In this document: positions 21,342-28,732 of the stretch, in pieces | How positions within the stretch are numbered: the stretch's first letter is position 1 | Layout of the letters: each line of letters starts with the position of its first letter | Assembly: GCF_902170305.1 (NCBI RefSeq) | Contig: NZ_CABHWW010000026.1 | Location: 248,001-312,000, forward strand | Reading direction: 5' to 3' | Length of the DNA stretch: 64,000 nt | Source of the DNA: Yersinia alsatica | GTDB taxonomy: Bacteria > Pseudomonadota > Gammaproteobacteria > Enterobacterales > Enterobacteriaceae | Notes under the pieces: model-generated | What the model was told of the DNA's origin: nothing | The model's database searches: none | The model's input: the letters and a program-made list of their open reading frames with translations, nothing else | Position numbers and translations under genes: made by a program

Positions 21342-21355
21342 ATTTCCTAGGAAAT
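21342..21355. promoter_or_regulatory. 14-bp perfect palindrome (possible operator)
   Basis: ATTTCCTAGGAAAT is a perfect self-complementary 14-mer in the ~310-bp spacer between divergent yeiR and the mini-pilin gene. The position fits an operator, but no regulator is assigned. The rest of the spacer shows nothing recognisable. Confidence 0.35.
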
Positions 21356-21525
21356 TTCAGAACAGCGCCTAATGGCGGCCCTGAGTTAAGCAATATAATT
21401 AGCTTATTCGGGGGATTTTAGTGGGTTATAGACGGAGTAGAGCAATAAAAAAAGCTCTGCCATTGCTATTGCTCGCGCTGAAATCCTCTATCTTTAAAAT
21501 GACAGATATGAGAGTCGAGGTGTTT

Positions 21526-21852
21526 ATGAGCAATTATCGAGTACTAATTATCTTAGCGATAATGTTTTCATGGATAATATCTTTTTCTGCAAGTAGTGCG
21601 CAATCTACCCTGTCTGTTTCAGGAACAATTACCTTTTCCGGAGCCATTGTAGACAGTCCATGTGATACCGCATTAGTGGGCCAAACAATAACAACTCGTT
21701 GTTATCGTAATGGCGAAACACTGACTCAACGACAAGCACTCTCACGTAATATGCCTCTGACCTCCCGGTTACCCGGTAATTTAGCCTCTTCCACTCTGGA
21801 ATGGCTGAATCCACAGCGTAGTCTGGGCATTTTAACCGTCACTTATCTCTAA
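21526..21852 (+). CDS. Orphan secreted pilin-like mini-protein
   Basis: A 108-residue exported protein. The start ATG at 21526 is chosen because GAGG lies 5 bp upstream and a clean signal peptide follows (MSNYRVLIILAIMFSWIISFSASSAQS). The mature part begins TLSVSGTITFSGAIVDSPCD, reminiscent of the first strand and first cysteine of type 1 pilins. It has a second Cys (TITTRC) ten residues later and ends GILTVTYL, the usual pilin-type tail. At about 85 mature residues it is roughly half a normal pilin, and no chaperone or usher gene is nearby. The fimbrial relationship is inference from these end motifs. Confidence 0.55.
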   Translation: MSNYRVLIILAIMFSWIISFSASSAQSTLSVSGTITFSGAIVDSPCDTALVGQTITTRCYRNGETLTQRQALSRNMPLTSRLPGNLASSTLEWLNPQRSLGILTVTYL

Positions 21853-21978
21853 TATTTCAGTCTGTATTGTTTATATCTTTGAATACTTATCTCTGTAGAA
21901 ACCTATCCCTATAAACACGGCTTATCCTGTTGATAAGTCGTGTTAGCTCGTCAGATGTTTTTGCTGTCAGAAGTTATT

Positions 21979-22005
21979 TGACCACAATGAAATTGTGTGA
22001 CCACA
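21979..22005. promoter_or_regulatory. Candidate operator upstream of uxuR
   Basis: A perfect inverted repeat CACAAT-GAA-ATTGTG (21983-21997) overlaps a direct repeat of TGACCACA (21979-21986 and 21998-22005). FadR-subfamily GntR regulators bind short GT...AC type palindromes, so an autoregulatory or related site is plausible; it lies about 70 bp before the chosen uxuR start. Confidence 0.4.
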
Positions 22006-22072
22006 TGATATACTCACTGCTATTCAGACACTCTTTGGTCCGGCCAATTTGGTATTATTAACATCAACGCCA

Positions 22073-22840
22073 ATGCCCGATGCAGGAAATAAGGCTATGC
22101 GGTTATATCAGGAAGTGGGCAGTCAACTGCGCGCAGCGATTGTCAGTGGTCAATATAACGTAGGCGATCGTTTGCCGCCCGAGCGCGATATCGCCGAAAA
22201 TTTCAGTGTCAGCCGCAGTGTGGTACGTGAAGCACTGATTATGTTAGAGCTGGAAAAATTGGTAGAGGTGCGTAAAGGCTCCGGCGTTTATGTGGTCAAT
22301 GTGCCTGAGATGTCAGTTGGGGGCGAGTCCGCCGCTGCAACCGACAGTGGTTATGGTCCGTTTGAGCTCTTGCAAGCCCGCCAATTACTCGAAAGCGAAG
22401 TTGCTGCTTTTGCCGCGATGCAGGCCACTAAAGCCGATATCATCAAAATGCGTCATGCTATCGAACAAGAAAAAAGTGCGCTAGAAGCGGGGGCTGTGGA
22501 TGAAAGTGCGGATGAACTATTTCATTGCCTACTGGCTCAATCGACACAAAATAGCGTGCTGGCCAATATGGTTGCAGAGGCTTGGCAGGCGCGAAAAACC
22601 AGCGCAATGTGGTTAGGTGCTCACGGCCATACTGTTGATTTCAGCTACCGCTGGCAGTGGCTGGAAGATCATCAGAAAATCTTGCAAGCCGTGCTGCGCC
22701 GTGACAGCAAGGCCGCCAAGCAAGCTATGTGGCAGCATTTGGAGAATGTAAAACTGAAGTTACTGGAGCTTTCTGATGCTGACCATCCTGATTTCGATGG
22801 TTATTTATTTGAGTCTGCGCCGTATCAGTTGGAAGAATAG
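22073..22840 (+). CDS. uxuR: UxuR/ExuR-type GntR repressor
   Basis: GntR-family (FadR subgroup) regulator of hexuronate catabolism. 255 residues: winged helix at ~10-75 (YQEVGSQLRAAIVSGQYNVGDRLPPERDIAE...SRSVVREALIMLELEKLVEVRKGSGVYVV) and a C-terminal helical effector domain (FELLQARQLLESEVAAFAA ... MWQHLENVKLKLLELSDAD...FDGYLFES). It resembles E. coli UxuR more than ExuR. The start at ATG 22073 matches UxuR length; TTG 22049 and ATG 22097 are alternatives. It is convergent with uxuB. Confidence 0.85.
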   Translation: MPDAGNKAMRLYQEVGSQLRAAIVSGQYNVGDRLPPERDIAENFSVSRSVVREALIMLELEKLVEVRKGSGVYVVNVPEMSVGGESAAATDSGYGPFELLQARQLLESEVAAFAAMQATKADIIKMRHAIEQEKSALEAGAVDESADELFHCLLAQSTQNSVLANMVAEAWQARKTSAMWLGAHGHTVDFSYRWQWLEDHQKILQAVLRRDSKAAKQAMWQHLENVKLKLLELSDADHPDFDGYLFESAPYQLEE

Positions 22841-22861
22841 AATCTCATTGAGTCATTAAAG

Positions 22862-22901
22862 TATTGGCTGGATAACCAGCATAAATGTCATCCAGCCAAT
22901 A
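22862..22901. terminator. Hairpin between convergent uxuR and uxuB
   Basis: A perfect 11-bp inverted repeat (TATTGGCTGGA with TCCAGCCAATA) in the 74-bp gap between two convergent genes. The T-run is poor on both sides, so termination is likely but not certain. Confidence 0.5.
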
Positions 22902-22914
22902 TTAACTCATGAAA

Positions 22915-24387
22915 TTAAGCGTGTTCGGCTAAACGTTTCACACTCTCTTTCGCGCCAAATTGTTGCAGGCTGAGATAGGCCTCGGTGACAGCCTCGACGA
23001 AAGCTTGCTGTTGTGGCAGGGTCTCGCCAAATAGTGCTTTCAGCGAGAGCAAACTCTGTACTCTGGCAACCCCCTCTTCGCTATTGGCGACACATTTCTT
23101 AAAGTTGTCAGCCATAGGGTCACGGATATCAATAGGCTGACCGTTATCATCCACACCACTGACATAACGCATCCAACCGGCAATGCCTAATGCCAGACAG
23201 CGGTAGTTTCCGCCATGTTGCAAATGCCAGCGCACGGAATCTAACATCCGCTGTGGTAATTTCTGACTCCCGTCCATAGCAATCTGCCAAGTGCGGTGTT
23301 TTAACGATGGATTGGTATAACGCTCGATCAACTGGTCGGCATAGGCGTTAAGGTCAACACCGGTGACGCGCAGAGTAGGTGCTTGCTCATCGATCATCAA
23401 GCGGCGAGCGGTAACACGGTAATTATTATCGGCCATACAATCATTAATATGCTGATAACCGGCCAGATAACCCAAGTATGCGAGGTAGGAATGGCTGCCG
23501 TTCAGCATGCGCAGCTTCATTTCTTCAAAGGGCAATACGTCATCCACCAACTGCGCCCCGGCGATCTCCCAGTCAGGGCGGCCGGCCACAAATTTGTCTT
23601 CAACAACCCACTGAATGAATGGCTCACAGGCAATCCCGCACGAGTCGACTACGCCAAGTTCATCGGCAATCTCTTGCAGAGTTTCTGCAGTAGCTGCTGG
23701 CACAATGCGGTCAACCATGGTGTTCGGGAAGGTAACGTTCTTGCTAATCCAGTTGGCCAGTTCAGGATCACGCGCCGTCGCCAGACCCAAAACCGCATTT
23801 TTCACGACATGACCATTTTCAGGAATGTTATCGCAGGAAAGCACGGTAAAAGGTGGTAAGCCACGCAAGCGACGCAGACGAAGAGCTTCAACCAGCACAC
23901 CCGGTGCGGATGTTGGGGCGTCAGGTATTGCCAGGTCGGCACGAACAAACTCATTTTGCAGATCCAGTTGGCCGCTACCCGGTTCGATGCAATAACCTTT
24001 TTCAGTAATGGTCAGTGAGACAATGGCCACTTGTGGTTCGGCCAATTTCTCCAATACTTGCATGATGCCGTCTAACCGGGCATGTACCGACTCACAAACA
24101 GAACCGACGATAATTGCCTGATTGCTCTGCGCGCCTTTTTCCAGAACGGAGAAAAGATGGTCTTGCTGGCGTAAATTTTGAATCAATACGTCGCCACCTA
24201 ATAAGCTGACTTCGCAAATACCCCAGTCTCCCCCTTGTTGATTTAATACTCGATCAGTGAGCAGTGCCTGATGAGCGCGGTGAAATGCGCCAAAACCAAT
24301 GTGAACAATGCGGCTTTTCAGCGCTGTTCTATCATAAGTAGGCAACTGTACAGTTGAGGGCAGGGTGCTGTTGGCTATGGTGTTCAT
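22915..24387 (-). CDS. uxuB: D-mannonate oxidoreductase (fructuronate reductase) UxuB
   Basis: Reduces D-fructuronate to D-mannonate with NADH in glucuronate breakdown. 490 residues of the mannitol dehydrogenase family: the Rossmann start RIVHIGFGAFHRAHQALL, then CDNIPENG, VDRIVPAA, the catalytic-type segment MKLRMLNGSHSYLAYLGYL and HRTWQIAMDGSQKLPQR. The start MNTIANSTLPS follows GGAG by 7 bp; an in-frame ATG six codons earlier overlaps that ribosome site. It is divergent from uxuA, unlike the uxuAB operon of E. coli. Confidence 0.95.
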   Translation of the reverse strand: MNTIANSTLPSTVQLPTYDRTALKSRIVHIGFGAFHRAHQALLTDRVLNQQGGDWGICEVSLLGGDVLIQNLRQQDHLFSVLEKGAQSNQAIIVGSVCESVHARLDGIMQVLEKLAEPQVAIVSLTITEKGYCIEPGSGQLDLQNEFVRADLAIPDAPTSAPGVLVEALRLRRLRGLPPFTVLSCDNIPENGHVVKNAVLGLATARDPELANWISKNVTFPNTMVDRIVPAATAETLQEIADELGVVDSCGIACEPFIQWVVEDKFVAGRPDWEIAGAQLVDDVLPFEEMKLRMLNGSHSYLAYLGYLAGYQHINDCMADNNYRVTARRLMIDEQAPTLRVTGVDLNAYADQLIERYTNPSLKHRTWQIAMDGSQKLPQRMLDSVRWHLQHGGNYRCLALGIAGWMRYVSGVDDNGQPIDIRDPMADNFKKCVANSEEGVARVQSLLSLKALFGETLPQQQAFVEAVTEAYLSLQQFGAKESVKRLAEHA

Positions 24388-24578
24388 ACGTGGCTCCAAA
24401 ATCATTCACCCCAGGATGGGTACATGGGGAGTTGACATAAAAGGTGGCAAATAAAAAGTTGTTAGACCAGTTTCGATGGGCTGCTTGTAGGAAAAAGGCC
24501 ACACCGTGCTGATCATTTTCTTTTGCTGGTTGCCATGAATATCGGCTTGCAGTGTAAAGCCATATGACAGAAAATAAA

Positions 24579-24598
24579 ATTGGTAAGTCCAATATTGG
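24579..24598. promoter_or_regulatory. Candidate UxuR/ExuR operator between uxuB and uxuA
   Basis: ATTGG-TAAGT-CCAAT (24579-24593) overlaps the palindrome CCAATATTGG (24589-24598) in the ~360-bp divergent promoter region. The known ExuR/UxuR consensus is of the ATTGGTATACCAAT type, so the half-sites match. The remainder of the spacer (24388-24749) is non-coding promoter DNA. Confidence 0.5.
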
Positions 24599-24749
24599 TT
24601 ATATTCGTGAAGTGGATCAACCAATGAGGTTTTGCTTTTTGACACTTAGCGCTGAAAGAGTAAGGATAAGCTGAGTGATACCTCTTGGAAATCTGTATAA
24701 CAGCATTTTTAGCACACCTGAATAGTTTACATAGAAGGTAAAAAAATAA

Positions 24750-25940
24750 ATGGAACAAACATGGCGTTGGTATGGCCCGAATGATCCGGTGTCCTTAGAT
24801 GATATCCGTCAGGCTGGCGCAACTGGAGTAGTGACCGCGTTACACCATATTCCGAATGGCGAAGTTTGGCCGGTGAGTGAGATCAAACAGCGTCAGGCTG
24901 AATTGGCGGCGAAAGGTTTGGTCTGGTCGGTAGTAGAAAGCGTACCGATTCATGAAGAGATCAAAACTCACAGCGGTAATTATCAGCAACACATTGAAAA
25001 TTATAAGCAAACGCTACGTAATCTGGCTGATTGCGGTATTGATACCGTATGCTACAACTTTATGCCGGTACTGGACTGGACGCGTACTGATTTGGAATAT
25101 CAATTGCCTGATGGTTCCAAAGCATTGCGTTTCGACCAGATAGCTTTTGCGACCTTCGAATTGCATATTCTGAAACGTCCTGGTGCTGTGAATGATTACA
25201 CTGCTGAAGAGCAGGCGCAGGCGGCTGACTATTTCGATGCTATGTCTGAAGCGGATATTGCCAAGCTGACAGGCAATATTATTGCCGGTCTGCCAGGGGC
25301 AGAAGAGGGCTATACGCTGGACCAGTTCCGCGCGCGTTTAGCTGAGTATGACGGTATCGATAAAGCGCAACTACGTGAAAATATGGCCTATTTCCTGCGC
25401 GAGATTATACCCGTCGCGGAACAGGTCGGCTTGCGTATGGCGGTACATCCAGATGATCCACCGCGTCCAATTCTTGGTTTGCCGCGTATTGTTTCAACGA
25501 TTGAAGATATGCAGTGGCTGAAAGAAACCGTTGATAGCATTCATAACGGCTTTACGATGTGCACCGGTTCTTATGGCGTACGCGCTGACAATGATTTGGT
25601 GCAGATGATCGAAACCTTTGGTGATCGCATTCACTTTACTCATCTGCGCTCAACTTGCCGTGAAGGGAACCCAAAAACCTTCCATGAAGGTGGTCATTTG
25701 CAGGGTGATGTCGACATGTACTCGGTCGTTAAAGCAATTTTAACCGAAGAACAACGTCGTCAGGCTGCCGGAGACATGCGCCCAATTCCAATGCGACCAG
25801 ACCATGGTCATCAGATGTTGGATGATTTGCATAAGAAGACCAATCCGGGTTATTCCGCCATTGGTCGCCTGAAAGGGTTGGCAGAAGTTCGTGGTGTGGA
25901 GTTGGCACTGAAGCGGGCGTTTTTCCCTGAGCTAAAATAG
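24750..25940 (+). CDS. uxuA: Mannonate dehydratase UxuA
   Basis: Dehydrates D-mannonate to 2-keto-3-deoxygluconate, the step after UxuB. 396 residues starting [40 protein letters not shown]. Metal-site blocks are present: [58 protein letters not shown] and [12 protein letters not shown]. The ATG is preceded by GAAGGTAAAAAAATAA. An ERIC element begins 6 bp after the stop codon. Confidence 0.96.
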   Translation: MEQTWRWYGPNDPVSLDDIRQAGATGVVTALHHIPNGEVWPVSEIKQRQAELAAKGLVWSVVESVPIHEEIKTHSGNYQQHIENYKQTLRNLADCGIDTVCYNFMPVLDWTRTDLEYQLPDGSKALRFDQIAFATFELHILKRPGAVNDYTAEEQAQAADYFDAMSEADIAKLTGNIIAGLPGAEEGYTLDQFRARLAEYDGIDKAQLRENMAYFLREIIPVAEQVGLRMAVHPDDPPRPILGLPRIVSTIEDMQWLKETVDSIHNGFTMCTGSYGVRADNDLVQMIETFGDRIHFTHLRSTCREGNPKTFHEGGHLQGDVDMYSVVKAILTEEQRRQAAGDMRPIPMRPDHGHQMLDDLHKKTNPGYSAIGRLKGLAEVRGVELALKRAFFPELK

Positions 25941-25946
25941 CCATCC

Positions 25947-26071
25947 ATACCCGTCATCTTTCATGTTACAGGTGTGTTGGCTGTACTCGCTCACCCGAAT
26001 CACTTACTGATGTAAACTCATCGGGATGAGTTCGCTTGCCGCCTTCCTGTATCATGAAATCTATAGGGTAT
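25947..26071. repeat. ERIC repeat, copy C
   Basis: A 125-bp element with inverted ends (ATACCC at 25947 and GGGTAT ending at 26071; the arms share TTTCATG-TACAG) and the ERIC core CCGAATCACTTACT / GATGTAAACTCATC. It lies between the uxuA stop and the 3' end of efpL, so it may be in the mRNA of both. Confidence 0.9.
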
Positions 26072-26131
26072 GGCTTCAGTATAAAATTTGAAGGACCGGA
26101 AAACCGGCCCTTCAAATTTATATAGAATTGA

Positions 26132-26704
26132 TTATTCGGCGCGTCCCATATAGCGACGCTCCGCAATATGAATACGAATCTTCTCGCCCGGACTGATATA
26201 TTCTGGTACCTGAATGGACAGACCGGTGCTCATCACTGCCGGTTTGTTACGGGCACTGGCTGATGCGCCTTTGATGCTAGGTGCCGTCTCAACAATTTCC
26301 ATATCAACAGTCTGCGGCAATTCCAGCGCTAACAATTGGCCATCCATCGTCAGAACCTGCATCCCAGGCATACCGCCTTCAGGAATAAACAGCAGCTCTT
26401 CTTCAATCTGCTCTTTCTTGAAGTTGTATGGGGTGAAATCTTCATCATCCATAAAGACGTATTCGTCGCCATCAATGTAGGAAAAGTTGACTGAACGACG
26501 AGTTAAAGTGATGGTGTCGAGGATCTCATCGCCTTTAAAACGCTCTTCAACTTTCAAACCGGTACGCACATCAGAAAAACGCATTTTATACAGCGTACTT
26601 GCGCCACGGGCACTTGGGCTTTGCACGTCAATATCTTTCACCAGCAGTAATTTGCCGTTGAGGTTGACCGCCATACCGCGTTTTATTTCGTTAGCTCTTG
26701 CCAT
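26132..26704 (-). CDS. efpL: Elongation factor P-like protein EfpL (YeiP)
   Basis: Paralogue of EF-P that acts on ribosomes stalled at proline-rich and other difficult motifs. 190 residues: KOW-like N-terminal domain ([43 protein letters not shown]), then two OB domains, with [33 protein letters not shown] typical of YeiP rather than Efp. The usual EF-P beta-lysylation site is not expected in this paralogue. Single gene, minus strand. Confidence 0.94.
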   Translation of the reverse strand: MARANEIKRGMAVNLNGKLLLVKDIDVQSPSARGASTLYKMRFSDVRTGLKVEERFKGDEILDTITLTRRSVNFSYIDGDEYVFMDDEDFTPYNFKKEQIEEELLFIPEGGMPGMQVLTMDGQLLALELPQTVDMEIVETAPSIKGASASARNKPAVMSTGLSIQVPEYISPGEKIRIHIAERRYMGRAE

Positions 26705-26816
26705 TTATTAACCGCCAATCAGAATTGAAGATAAGTTGCGACAAGTTACTCGTGCCGCGTGTTTCAGGCAAGCAGATAGCGCAAAAAAGAGTGATATTTT
26801 CGCCATAAAATCGGCC

Positions 26817-28061
26817 CTATTGATAGACCGGTAACAGGCCAAATAAAGCGGCGATATGGGTGACGCCATTGATCAGGCCAAACAAGATAATAAAGCCAAT
26901 CATCATGCGCCCACCGGGAGCCCGATAAGTCGCTTGTGGGAAGCGCTTGCGGCTGGCGCGCGCCATCAATGCAGGAACAATGACGGCCCAAATAGTCGCA
27001 GCTAAACCGGCAAAACCGATGGCATAGAGAAAGCCATTTGGGAACAGTAAGGCACCGATGGTTGGCGGCACAAAAGTGATTAATGCAGATTTGGTGCGCC
27101 CACCACGGTCATCGGCAAACTTAAAGAAGTCGGCAATATAGTCGAATAACCCAAGGGACACGCCAAGGAATGAGCTAGCCAATGCCATATAAGAGAAAGC
27201 ATTAAGGAGCTGGCTGGTGGCCTGACTCGCCGAGACCGTATCCATCTGTTTCAGCAAGCTACCAATATTACCGCCATCAGCAATGACTTGCTTGAATGCA
27301 TCCCGAGCAATATTGCCCTGAATGGTATACTGCCACAGGATATAAATGACCAATGCGATCAGGGTGCCGTATAGCAGGCTTTTCACCACGGCTTTGCCAT
27401 CTTTGTGATAATACTTCACCAGCCCCGGCACATTACCGTGGTAACCAAATGAGGTCAGTAAGTAGGGCAGTGCTGCCAAAGCATAAGGCAGGTAGCTGGC
27501 GTTACTGTCAGTCTGATTGAACAGAACTGCACTTTCCACGTGGCTAAACATATCACCGACAGACATGACGAATGTGATGACCATGCCGCCAATCAATATT
27601 GTACTTAAGCGATCGACGGCTCGGGTTGATAACCAAACAATAAACGCCACCAACAGTGCAAAAATAAAGCCGGCGCCAGCCTGACCAATCCCCACTGTAT
27701 TTTGCAGTGTATGGGTAATGATTGAACCACCGGCAGAGATATAGGCGTAGGTTAATATATAGAGGACAAAAGTGATTGAAAGCCCATTGATTGAGCTCCA
27801 TACCTTACCCAGCAGGTCTTGCACCATGGTGTGGAAACTGGCACCACTTGGGTAGTTTAAGTTAGCTTCCAGAATCATCAGACCGGAAATCAACATACAG
27901 GCCCACGTATAAATCAACAGAGCCACTGAGCCGCTGAACCACACACCGGCTGTCACGATGGGGATTGAGAACATCCCTGCGCCCACAGCGGTGCCAGCAA
28001 CTATCATTGCGCCGCCCAGCACAGAAGGCCGTGATAAGGGTTGGGTTAAGTCCATCGACAT
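26817..28061 (-). CDS. mtr: Tryptophan-specific permease Mtr
   Basis: Inner-membrane aromatic amino acid:proton symporter (HAAAP family), 414 residues, the same as E. coli Mtr. Eleven hydrophobic segments are visible, with family blocks GGAMIVAGTAVGAGMFSIP, LMILEANLNY, LTSFGYHGNVPGLVKYY, SSFLGVSLGLFDYIADFF and the ending ALFGLLPVYQ. TnaB and TyrP are relatives, but the tail and length favour Mtr. A TrpR-type operator lies in the promoter region. Confidence 0.88.
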   Translation of the reverse strand: MSMDLTQPLSRPSVLGGAMIVAGTAVGAGMFSIPIVTAGVWFSGSVALLIYTWACMLISGLMILEANLNYPSGASFHTMVQDLLGKVWSSINGLSITFVLYILTYAYISAGGSIITHTLQNTVGIGQAGAGFIFALLVAFIVWLSTRAVDRLSTILIGGMVITFVMSVGDMFSHVESAVLFNQTDSNASYLPYALAALPYLLTSFGYHGNVPGLVKYYHKDGKAVVKSLLYGTLIALVIYILWQYTIQGNIARDAFKQVIADGGNIGSLLKQMDTVSASQATSQLLNAFSYMALASSFLGVSLGLFDYIADFFKFADDRGGRTKSALITFVPPTIGALLFPNGFLYAIGFAGLAATIWAVIVPALMARASRKRFPQATYRAPGGRMMIGFIILFGLINGVTHIAALFGLLPVYQ

Positions 28062-28141
28062 TTGTCACTCCAAATATTCTTCGTCTTTAAGGCTGTAGCG
28101 CCAATGACAGTGGATATTAATAATAGGTTAATAGTTCTTTT

Positions 28142-28181
28142 GTACTAGCTTAATGGTACATGCTGACGATGAAGCTGTAAA
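28142..28181 (-). promoter_or_regulatory. TrpR operator-like and TyrR half-box upstream of mtr
   Basis: GTACTAGCTTAATGGTAC (28142-28159) keeps the GTACTAG...GTAC half-sites and 18-bp size of TrpR operators. About 17 bp further upstream TGTAAA (28176-28181) matches one arm of a TyrR box. In E. coli mtr is repressed by TrpR and activated by TyrR. Location is ~80-120 bp before the mtr start. The rest of 28062-28426 shows no gene. Confidence 0.6.
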
Positions 28182-28426
28182 CAGATGAATATGCTTGCGT
28201 GGATCATTTGGTCAGTGATTAGTCTGGTTGTCTAGATTAAATACTGAGCAAATATTGCACCAAAAGGGATGGTTCAGGTTAAAAAACAAACTGAAAATAC
28301 GAAGCTAACAGCTGAAGGCTGTGGGACGAGTCGGCAATTAAGCTATTGATCAAGGATAATGCTGGCAGTTCATGAGGGCGGTTGCTATTGTCCGCTGTTA
28401 TGCCACCAGCCTACAGGAGCCTGCTG

Positions 28427-28681
28427 ATGGACTGTCGCTCAGATTGCGGTGCCTGCTGTATTGCTCCTTCGATTTCCAGCCCGATCCCCGGCATGCCTTT
28501 GGGCAAGCCTGCCAATACCCGTTGTCTGCATTTGGATGACAATATGCGCTGCGGTATTTTCCACTCGCCATTCCGCCCGACAGTCTGTGCCAGCCTACAA
28601 GCATTGCGTGAGATGTGTTTTGATACCCGCGAACAGGCGCTAGTGTATTTGATTAAGCTGGAAGCGGATACTGCGCCTTAA
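28427..28681 (+). CDS. yeiW: YeiW, YkgJ-type cysteine cluster protein
   Basis: An 84-residue UPF0153/YkgJ-family protein of unknown function with the conserved cysteine cluster [15 protein letters not shown], then [20 protein letters not shown] and EMC, a likely zinc or iron-sulfur site. The start is at MDCRSD because AGGAG lies just upstream and E. coli YeiW begins identically; an ATG 15 codons upstream has no support. It lies between mtr and the tor genes. Confidence 0.9.
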   Translation: MDCRSDCGACCIAPSISSPIPGMPLGKPANTRCLHLDDNMRCGIFHSPFRPTVCASLQALREMCFDTREQALVYLIKLEADTAP

Positions 28682-28732
28682 TGGTCGCGAAGGGCGCTCT
28701 GATTACCACCCTTCGCTGATGACTTAATGCTA

